Positions 1 to 8,944 of a DNA stretch of 8,944 nt are shown here, piece after piece. The DNA lies in contig CAZYXZ010000098.1 in the NCBI GenBank assembly GCA_964651395.1, forward strand, positions 1 through 8,944. The letters run 5' to 3'. Under the pieces are notes generated by a model. That model saw only the letters and a list, made by a program, of their open reading frames with translations. It did not search any database and was not told the origin of the DNA. Source of the stretch: CAZYXZ01 sp964651395 (GTDB taxonomy: Bacteria; Actinomycetota; Actinomycetes; BP-191). A program made the translations under genes and the position numbers. Positions within the stretch are counted from its first letter, which is position 1, and each line of letters starts with the position of its first letter.

Positions 1-362
1 GCATCGGTTGGGTGGAGGGCTGGCGGCTGACGTTCGGCGGCGAGCAGATCGGCTGGGAAGGCGCGATCGCCACACTCGTCGAGGACCCGTTCAGCCACGT
101 CTTCGTGCTGCTCTACGACGTCAACGACGAGGACGCCCGGCGGCTGGACGAGATCGAGGGCGTGACCCTCGGGCTCTACGCGAAGATCCACGTCCGCGTG
201 CAGACCCTCGACGGCGAGGTGCTCGCCTGGACCTACGTGCTCGACGACTACGAGGGCGGGCTGCCCTCGCCGCGCTACCTGGCCATCCTCGCCGACGCCG
301 CCGAGGCGGCCGGCGCGCCCGACGACTACGTGGCCGACCTGCGGATGCGCCCCGCGAACTAG
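1..362 (+). CDS. Gamma-glutamylcyclotransferase-like (AIG2/GGCT fold) protein, 5' truncated
   Basis: The frame is open from the first bases and ends at TAG (360-362), so the true start lies outside the window; the GTG at 12 is probably an internal valine. About 119 residues are visible. They match the C-terminal two thirds of the GGCT fold: a G-A-I-A-T-L segment, a strand V-F-V-L-L-Y, then L-D-E-I-E-G-V followed by G-L-Y, and a late P-S-P-R-Y-L with a G-A-P-D-D-Y-V helix. Human GGCT has the same order (L-D-E-Q-E-G-V, then P-P-S-P-Q-Y). The glutamate coded at 156-158 aligns with its catalytic Glu98, so an active enzyme is plausible. Family members release 5-oxoproline from gamma-glutamyl peptides or amines; the substrate here cannot be told. 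The N-terminal Y-G-S-N-type binding loop is not visible. It converges on the next gene with one base between the stops. Confidence 0.82.
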   Translation, partial: IGWVEGWRLTFGGEQIGWEGAIATLVEDPFSHVFVLLYDVNDEDARRLDEIEGVTLGLYAKIHVRVQTLDGEVLAWTYVLDDYEGGLPSPRYLAILADAAEAAGAPDDYVADLRMRPAN

Positions 363-363
363 G

Positions 364-1173
364 TCAGGCCCGCCGCGCCTTGTCGACGGCCTCCCAGGCC
401 TTCTGCTCGAGCGTCGCGGCGGCGTTCTCAGCCCGGTCCGCGGCCTTGCGCAGCTCGGTCGCCTTGCGGCGCAGGTCGGCGGCCGTCTTGCGCGCGGCCC
501 GGGCGGCTTCCTCCGCCTCGTCGGCGGCGTCCTCTGCCGTGTCCGCCTGCTCGGCCAGCTCGTTGAACTCCTTGCGCGCCGCGACCGCCTTCGTCGTCAG
601 CTCGTCGGCGCGATGCTCCGCCCTCTCCACCGCAGCGCTTTTCGCCGGCTTAGGCTGCGGCTTAGCGTCTCGTGGCTTCCTAGCCGGCGCATCGTCGCCG
701 AAGCCGAAGCCGCTCGCCTCCTGCTCGCTGACCAGCCGGCCTCGGGAAAGCGCGTCCGCCACGGCCGGATCGCGCAGCGCCGCGTCGAGGGTGGCGCTGA
801 TCGCCGCCATGTGGGCGGTCTCGTCGCGACCGGACTCCGCCAGGACCTCAGCCGCCATCGATCCCACGCGCGTCGCGAGCCCGCGGCGTTCCAGGGTCGC
901 CGCGCGCAGCGCCTCGCCACCACCGCCGGAGAGCGCCTTGTCCTGCGCGACGCGCAGCCGGTCGCCTGCGGCCAGCAGCTTGGCGACGTCGGCGGGGTAC
1001 TCGTGCGCGACCTGGTTCAGCGCCCAGGCGGCCACTGTGGGCTTGCGCAACGCTTTCACCTCGGCGGCGGTGTCCGGGTCGTCGCGCCGGACCTGCTGGG
1101 CGAGGTTGTCCCTCGCCTCGATGAACTCCTCCGGCGGCAGCGCGAACAGCCGGTCGAGGATCTCGTCGTCCAT
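364..1173 (-). CDS. Conserved hypothetical protein, alanine-rich with C-terminal coiled coil
   Basis: The protein has 269 residues and no enzyme motif that I recognise. Residues 1-155 form a mostly helical N-terminal region with a L-P-P-E-E-F-I-E-A-R-D start and a conserved-looking A-L-R-K-P-T-V-A-A-W-A-L-N segment near 41-53; I know this pattern from uncharacterised actinobacterial proteins. Residues 160-181 are a Pro/Lys/Ala linker. Residues 182-267 are a long charged Ala/Glu/Lys/Arg helix, very likely a coiled coil. There is no signal peptide or membrane helix, so it should be cytoplasmic. The ATG at 1173 follows directly on the TAG of the mutase gene (TAG-ATG) and no good Shine-Dalgarno is seen, so translation is probably coupled to the mutase. 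The linker codons are unlike the rest of the gene (see findings). The role is unknown; a scaffold or nucleoid-type role is only a guess. Confidence 0.85.
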   Translation of the reverse strand: MDDEILDRLFALPPEEFIEARDNLAQQVRRDDPDTAAEVKALRKPTVAAWALNQVAHEYPADVAKLLAAGDRLRVAQDKALSGGGGEALRAATLERRGLATRVGSMAAEVLAESGRDETAHMAAISATLDAALRDPAVADALSRGRLVSEQEASGFGFGDDAPARKPRDAKPQPKPAKSAAVERAEHRADELTTKAVAARKEFNELAEQADTAEDAADEAEEAARAARKTAADLRRKATELRKAADRAENAAATLEQKAWEAVDKARRA

Positions 1174-2754
<1,581 letters not shown>

Positions 2755-2760
2755 GCGGCG

Positions 2761-2766
2761 ATCGTA
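2761..2766 (-). promoter_or_regulatory. Candidate -10 element of a leaderless promoter for the mutase gene
   Basis: Read on the minus strand this is TACGAT, a good match to the actinobacterial TANNNT -10 pattern. Only six bases separate it from the GTG start at 2754, which would put transcription start at or next to the GTG. No Shine-Dalgarno is present upstream of that GTG, as expected for a leaderless message. No convincing -35 box is seen around 2784-2789, so this is a moderate call based on spacing and the missing ribosome site. Confidence 0.4.
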
Positions 2767-2798
2767 CCGGCCATCATCTGGGGTGCAGCATCGGCCCT

Positions 2799-2806
2799 GA
2801 GGGGGG
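2799..2806 (+). promoter_or_regulatory. Ribosome binding site deciding the start of the pilin-like gene
   Basis: GAGGGGGG lies four bases before the ATG at 2811. It favours this start over the earlier in-frame ATG at 2748, which would put the coding region across the leader and into the start of the divergent mutase gene, and would add a non-conserved, low-complexity-free stretch with no ribosome site of its own. Confidence 0.6.
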
Positions 2807-2810
2807 CGTC

Positions 2811-3380
2811 ATGTCACAGCAGGACGGCTACTGGGCCGCGCCGCCGCAGCCGCCGCAGCCACCGCCGCCGCAGCCACCCATGCCGGGCTGGCAGCCACCG
2901 GTCGGGGGCTACGGCACACCGCCACCGGGTGCACCGCCGGGGTGGGCTCCGCCCGGCAGCTGGCTGCCGCAGTCCACCGCCCCCGCGTACCGGAAGTCGT
3001 CGAACGTGCCTGCCTACATCGCGGGTGGACTCGTCGCCCTCGTCGGCCTGGGCGGGATCGCCTTCTGGATGAGCATGACGCTGTTCGGGGTCAAGCAGGC
3101 GGCCAAGGTCCCCGGCAAGCTGGCCGGCCTCCAGGCCCAGGTCGCCCTCCGGAACGTCGCCATGACCGAGGAGGTGGTCCGGGCCCAGACCGACAGCTTC
3201 ACGACCGACCTCGAGCTGCTCCGGAGCCGGGGCCTCACGGTCGAGCCGAACGTGACGATCCGGATCCACTACGCCGACGCCCGACGCTTCTGCGCGTCGG
3301 CCAAGGTCCCGCGCGACGACAGCACCTGGTACTGGGACTCGCGGAAGTTCGCGGCCGAGGCCGACCGGCCCTGTTTCTGA
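2811..3380 (+). CDS. Single-pass membrane protein with proline-rich N-terminus and pilin-like C-terminal domain
   Basis: The 189-residue protein has three parts. Residues 1-55 are rich in Pro, Gly, Gln and Trp with repeated P-P-Q-P-P units, typical of cytoplasmic tails of actinobacterial membrane proteins. Residues about 67-94 are one hydrophobic helix. The rest is an outer domain: a helix (95-125), then T-D-S-F-T-T-D-L-E-L-L-R-S-R-G-L, a V-T-I-R-I strand, Cys161, a T-W-Y-W-D-S strand and Cys188 just before the end. That order (helix, threonine-rich turn, short strands, two cysteines, T-W-Y-x-D-S) resembles the C-terminal part of actinobacterial type IV pilin-like proteins, and the two cysteines could form a disulfide. 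There is no prepilin peptidase site, because the helix is not at the N-terminus. It sits alone between the divergent mutase gene and sdhC. The membrane topology is well supported; the pilin-like fold is inferred by eye. Confidence 0.78.
   Translation: MSQQDGYWAAPPQPPQPPPPQPPMPGWQPPVGGYGTPPPGAPPGWAPPGSWLPQSTAPAYRKSSNVPAYIAGGLVALVGLGGIAFWMSMTLFGVKQAAKVPGKLAGLQAQVALRNVAMTEEVVRAQTDSFTTDLELLRSRGLTVEPNVTIRIHYADARRFCASAKVPRDDSTWYWDSRKFAAEADRPCF
2841..2879 (+). repeat. Imperfect CCGCAGCC-type repeat coding a Pro/Gln tract
   Basis: Short units of the form CCGCCGCAG and CCACCGCCG follow one another and code for P-P-Q-P-P-Q-P-P-P-P-Q-P-P, residues 11-23 of the pilin-like membrane protein. Such a tract may vary in length between strains by slippage. 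It is part of the coding sequence. Confidence 0.55.
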
Positions 3381-3387
3381 CCGCTGT

Positions 3388-3393
3388 TACAGT
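3388..3393 (+). promoter_or_regulatory. Candidate -10 element of the sdhCAB promoter
   Basis: TACAGT fits the TANNNT pattern and lies in the 61-base gap before sdhC. It would give a transcription start near 3400 and a leader of about 40 bases that holds both the dyad at 3412-3424 and the ribosome site. It also lies within the small palindrome CTGTTACAG (3384-3392). No good -35 box is visible upstream; that region is the end of the preceding gene. Confidence 0.3.
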
Positions 3394-3411
3394 CGCGGTG
3401 TGCGGTCGAAC

Positions 3412-3424
3412 TGACGGCCCGTCA
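3412..3424 (+). promoter_or_regulatory. Perfect 13-base dyad in the sdhC leader, candidate operator
   Basis: TGACGGCCCGTCA is a perfect inverted repeat of six bases on each side of a central C. A one-base loop cannot form an RNA hairpin well, so a protein-binding DNA site is the better reading. It lies between the candidate -10 and the ribosome site of sdhC, where a bound repressor could block transcription. I do not recognise it as a known regulator site, and in DNA this rich in G and C a dyad of this size can occur by chance. Confidence 0.35.
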
Positions 3425-3432
3425 TATCGGCG

Positions 3433-3439
3433 AAGGAGG
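3433..3439 (+). promoter_or_regulatory. Strong Shine-Dalgarno site of sdhC
   Basis: AAGGAGG is a near-perfect anti-16S match. It is two bases from the GTG at 3442 and eleven bases from a second in-frame GTG at 3451. Neither spacing is ideal, so the exact start of SdhC stays open by three residues. Confidence 0.75.
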
Positions 3440-3441
3440 CA

Positions 3442-4118
3442 GTGGCCACCGTGGCCCTCGCGGTCTACCGGTCGACGATCGGCAAGAAGGCCGTCATGGC
3501 CGTCACCGGAGTCCTGCTCTTCGGCTTCGTGGTCCTGCACATGCTGGGCAACCTCAAGATCTTCACCGGCGCCGAGCACTTCAACGAGTACGCCGAGTCC
3601 CTCCGCACGCTGGGCGCTCCGCTGCTCGGCCGCGGCCAGCTGCTCTGGATCCTCCGCGCGGCCCTGACCCTTGCCGTGGTGCTGCACATCCTCGCCGCCT
3701 ACCAGCTGACCCGCCTCAACAATGCGGCGCGGCCGGTCTCCTACGCCAAGAAGACGCGGGTGCGGTCCAGCTACGCCGCCCTGACGATGCGGTGGGGTGG
3801 CGTCGTCATCGCGCTGTTCGTCGTCTACCACCTCCTGCACTTCACCACCGGCGACGTGCACCCCGAGTTCGTGCACGGCGACGTCTACAGCAACGTGGTG
3901 AGCGGCTTCGAGGTCTGGTACGTCGCGGCCTTCTACATCCTCGCGATGACGGCACTCGGCCTGCACCTCTACCACGGCCTCTGGAGCATGTTCCAGACCC
4001 TCGGCCGCGGCAGCGGCCCGTACCGCGACCTGATCCGCGCGGGTGCTGCCGGCGCGGCGCTGCTCGTGGTCATCGGCAACGTCTCCGTGCCCATCGCCGT
4101 ACTAGCCGGGATCGTCGA

Positions 4119-4122
<4 letters not shown>
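3442..4122 (+). CDS. sdhC: Succinate dehydrogenase cytochrome b subunit (b558 / di-heme SdhC family)
   Basis: The 226-residue membrane protein anchors succinate dehydrogenase and passes electrons to quinone, probably menaquinone. Five membrane helices can be seen at about 17-37, 68-90, 115-135, 158-180 and 202-224. The family pattern G-K-K-A-V-M-A-V-T-G followed by H-M-L-G-N-L-K-I-F (33-41) is clear, and L-H-L-Y-H-G-L-W (174-181) matches the fourth helix. Histidines 33, 82, 130 or 133, and 175 lie in successive helices, as expected for the four axial ligands of two hemes b in Bacillus-type enzymes, which have one large anchor subunit in place of SdhC plus SdhD. The start is GTG at 3442 or 3451. 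The stop overlaps the ATG of sdhA (ATGA), so the two genes are translationally coupled. Confidence 0.95.
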
Positions 4123-6032
<1,910 letters not shown>

Positions 6033-6033
6033 T

Positions 6034-6039
6034 GGGGAG
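6034..6039 (+). promoter_or_regulatory. Shine-Dalgarno site of sdhB
   Basis: GGGGAG lies six bases before the ATG at 6046 and supports that start. It sits just after the sdhA stop, within the 13-base gap between the two genes. Confidence 0.6.
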
Positions 6040-6045
6040 CACCCG

Positions 6046-6781
<736 letters not shown>

Positions 6782-6792
<11 letters not shown>

Positions 6793-7714
6793 AGTTGCGG
6801 ATCACCGAGATCGCGGCGGGCCCGAGAACGACGACGAACAGCGCCGGCAGGATGCAGAAGATGAGCGGGAACAGGATCTTCACGGGCACCTTCTGAGCCT
6901 GCTCCTCCGCGCGCTGGGTCCGCTTGAGCCGCATCTCCCTCGCCTGGACGCGGAGTACGTTGGCGATCGGGATGCCGAAGCCGTCCGCCTGCACCACCGC
7001 AGTGATGAAGCCACGCAGCTCCGGCACTTCCGTGCGGTCGGCGAGTGCGCGCATCGCCTCGCTGCGCGCCGAGCCGATCTGCATCTCCTGCAGCACCCGG
7101 AAGAACTCGTCGGCCAGCGGGCCCTCGGTGTTGCGGGCGACCTGGGCCATCGCGGCATCGAAGCCCAGACCGGCCTCCACCGAGATGGTCAGCAGGTCGA
7201 GCGCGTCCGGCAGCTCGCGGGCCAAGCGCTCCTGCCGCCGACTTGTCATCACCCGCAGCGCGACGTCGAGTGCCAGGAAGCCCACGGTGCCGCTCATCAC
7301 CGCCAGGACGAGCACCGTCGTGGCACCGACGCCGAGTGCGGCCGGGACGAGCAGGCCGGCCGCGCCACCCCCGATCAGCCCGAGCATCTTCACGGCCAGC
7401 ACGCGTTCGGTGTCCCAGCCCGCAGGGCTGCCGGCCAGCTCCAGCCGGTGGGCGATGCGCTCCACGCGGCCGGCCGGCGTGAACAGCCGGCCGAAGCGCC
7501 CGAGGCGCTCCATCGCGGGCAGGAGCACCCGGCTCGCGAACGGGACATGCGCGTCGGCGGCCAGGTCGGGTGCCACGCTGAGCGCGCGCACGGCCAGCAG
7601 CGACCGCGCCACCTGCTGGTGCTCGCGCGTGAGCACGCCGACGGTGGCGGCCGCGACGACCAGCCCCGCGAAGATGGCCGAGAGGCCGCACACGAGCAGC
7701 AGGGTCGCGCTCAT
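6782..7714 (-). CDS. tadC: TadC-like type II secretion F-domain protein (Tad/Flp pilus platform)
   Basis: The 310-residue inner-membrane protein has a hydrophobic N-terminal helix (4-27), two close helices at about 105-150, a cytoplasmic type II secretion F domain (about 168-290) and a C-terminal helix (about 278-300). The F domain starts with the usual E-L-P-D-A-L-D-L-L-T-I-S-V-E-A-G-L-G-F (167-185) and ends with K-V-P-V-K-I-L-F-P-L-I-F-C-I-L-P (275-290), both typical of TadC. With TadB it would form the platform on which the TadA/CpaF ATPase acts during pilus or pseudopilus assembly. The ATG at 7714 overlaps the stop of the upstream TadB-like gene by one base. A good AAGGTGG site lies seven bases before it, so I choose this start over the long in-frame extension. 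The symbol is by family resemblance. Confidence 0.9.
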
Positions 7715-8944
7715 CAGACGTCCACCTTCGACACGGCGCGTAGCCAGAAGAAGCCCACGGTCAGGGACACGACCATCCCGGCCAGCATCACGATGCCGAG
7801 CGGGTCGTGGAACAGCGGGCTGAGGTACGACGGACGGACCAGCGACAGGTAGAGCAGGAACACCGGTGGCAGCCCACCGAGGATGTAGGCGGACAGACGT
7901 CCCTCGGCAGAGAGCGTGCGGACCTGCCGGCGTACCCGGTCGCGTTCCCGCAGCGTGTGCGCCGCCGTCGTCAGCACCTCGGCCAGGCTGCCGCCGATCT
8001 CGCGGTGGATGCGCACGGCCATGACAACCCAGCTGAAGTCGCGGCTGTTCATCCGCTCCGCCACCCGGTCGAGCGCGTCCTCGATCGGGATGCCCAGTCG
8101 GGTGGACGCCAGGGCGCGGCCGAACTCGGTGGAGATGGGCTCGAGTCCTTCGCGGACGACGATGTCGCACGCCTGGGGGAAGGAGTAGCCGGCCGACATG
8201 CTGCCGGACAGCAGCTGCAGCGTGTCGGGGATCTGCCCCGCGAACTCCCGGCAGCGCCGGTCGGCCCGGCGCCGGAGGTACGCGATCGGTGCGATGACGG
8301 CCACCAGCAGGACGGCGCCGGCGCTCGTCGCCCGGCCGCCGGTGAGCAGGACCGTCACCAGCGTCGCCGCCAGCGCACCGCCCGAGTGCAGGAGCAGCCA
8401 CTCCGCGGGACGGAGCGGCAGGCCGGCCGCCTCGAGCCGCAGGGCCAGGTCTGCTTCCAGGTCGCGCCTGCGCACCACCCGGCCGGCCAGCTCGACGGCG
8501 GAGCGCGCGACCGCGCTGTCACCGAGTGCACCGGGGGCGGTCGGCGTCGCCGGGCGCCCCGTGTAGACGGCCAGCCTGCGGCCGATGCGGCCCCTCCGGC
8601 CGTCGCTGCCGACCCCGAGTGCCAGCGCCAGTGCGCCGGCCAGGCCGGCGAACACCGCACTCAGTCCGACGACGAGCAGCCAGCCCGAGGTGCCGGTCGT
8701 CGCGACCGGCAGCGGCACGGACGGCGGCAGCGCCACCTGCGCCGCCGCGAGTGTCGTCGTCACCTCGTCGGTCGTCGTTCCAGCCGGTGAGGTCGCGCTC
8801 ACGGTCAAGGTGACCTGCCGGCCGGCCAGCTCGCTCGGCACCGTGGCAGTGAGTACCCGCTGGCGGCCGATGTCGGACGCGACGGCCCGGAAGGCCGCAG
8901 CGAGCTCGGCCGCCGACCGCACGGCTACCCGCCGGCCGCCGGAG
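7714..8944 (-). CDS. tadB: TadB-like F-domain protein with an N-terminal VWA-type domain, 5' part outside the window
   Basis: The frame is open to the window edge, so the start is missing; the GTG at 8922 is probably an internal valine. Numbering from there, residues 1-65 (R-S-A-A-E-L-A-A-A-F-R-A-V-A, then L-T-A-T-V-P and V-T-L-T-V-S-A) look like the last helix of a von Willebrand A domain and a following beta-sandwich piece, expected outside the membrane. After a Pro/Thr linker comes a membrane helix (80-103), a pair near 175-215, a cytoplasmic type II secretion F domain (232-357) with I-P-D-T-L-Q-L-L-S-G-S-M-S-A-G-Y-S-F and a F-S-W-V-V-M-A-V-R-I-H-R-E-I-G-G-S-L motif typical of TadB, and two C-terminal helices (345-362, 374-395). 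It overlaps the TadC-like gene by one base. A plain TadB without the VWA part is the alternative if the frame closes just upstream. Confidence 0.88.
   Translation of the reverse strand, partial: SGGRRVAVRSAAELAAAFRAVASDIGRQRVLTATVPSELAGRQVTLTVSATSPAGTTTDEVTTTLAAAQVALPPSVPLPVATTGTSGWLLVVGLSAVFAGLAGALALALGVGSDGRRGRIGRRLAVYTGRPATPTAPGALGDSAVARSAVELAGRVVRRRDLEADLALRLEAAGLPLRPAEWLLLHSGGALAATLVTVLLTGGRATSAGAVLLVAVIAPIAYLRRRADRRCREFAGQIPDTLQLLSGSMSAGYSFPQACDIVVREGLEPISTEFGRALASTRLGIPIEDALDRVAERMNSRDFSWVVMAVRIHREIGGSLAEVLTTAAHTLRERDRVRRQVRTLSAEGRLSAYILGGLPPVFLLYLSLVRPSYLSPLFHDPLGIVMLAGMVVSLTVGFFWLRAVSKVDV
7722..7728 (-). promoter_or_regulatory. Shine-Dalgarno site of the TadC-like gene
   Basis: On the minus strand this is AAGGTGG, seven bases before the ATG at 7714. 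It sits inside the last codons of the TadB-like gene and fixes the start in spite of the much longer open frame upstream. Confidence 0.65.

Noticed and set aside
3379..3407. Possible terminator hairpin after the pilin-like gene (GACCGC pairing with GCGGTC, or ACCG with CGGT)
   Set aside because: The stems are only four to six bases with a large or bulged loop and there is no U tract, so it is not convincing as an intrinsic terminator.
3792..4118. In-frame upstream extension of sdhA through sdhC
   Set aside because: The extension is an Arg/Pro-rich shadow of sdhC; SdhA homology begins after the ATG at 4119.
7715..8401. In-frame upstream extension of the TadC-like protein
   Set aside because: It runs through the TadB-like gene in another frame and lacks motifs; the ATG at 7714 has a good ribosome site.

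Overview
This is a window of GC-rich chromosome, very probably from an actinomycete. The evidence is strong G/C preference at third codon positions, long spurious open frames on the opposite strand, GTG starts, and several protein types typical of that phylum: a menaquinone-type sdhCAB operon, a Tad secretion gene that appears fused to a VWA-type N-terminus, and a B12-less acyl-CoA mutase chain. I cannot name the genus from the sequence alone. The window is almost fully coding; the only intergenic gaps of any size are about 56 and 61 bases.

Layout from left to right. (1) 1-362, plus strand: the C-terminal part of a gamma-glutamylcyclotransferase-like protein. (2) 1173-364 and 2754-1174, minus strand: an apparent two-gene unit made of an acyl-CoA (methylmalonyl-CoA type) mutase catalytic chain followed directly by an alanine-rich coiled-coil protein. 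The stop and start codons of the two genes abut. (3) 2811-3380, plus strand: a small membrane protein with a proline-rich cytoplasmic N-terminus, one membrane helix and a pilin-like C-terminal domain. (4) 3442-6792, plus strand: sdhC-sdhA-sdhB, a three-subunit succinate dehydrogenase with a di-heme-type cytochrome b and no sdhD. (5) 8944-6782, minus strand: a TadB-like protein (entering from outside the window, with the end of what looks like a VWA domain) and a TadC-like protein, overlapping by one base; these are the inner-membrane platform of a Tad/Flp pilus-type machine.

How the genes fit together. The mutase chain and succinate dehydrogenase belong to consecutive stages of propionyl-CoA use (methylmalonyl-CoA to succinyl-CoA, then succinate to fumarate), but they lie on opposite strands and the succinyl-CoA to succinate step is not present, so a functional link is only suggestive. 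The pilin-like protein and the TadB/TadC pair could be related, but sdhCAB separates them. Candidate control sites are a -10 element placed for a leaderless GTG transcript of the mutase, and a -10 element plus a 13-base perfect dyad in the sdhC leader.

I do not see a defence system, CRISPR array, mobile element or RNA gene. The most distinctive points are the mixed active-site signature of the mutase, the sdh leader dyad, the pilin-like single-pass protein, a rare-codon linker in the coiled-coil protein, and the VWA-TadB fusion cut by the window edge.
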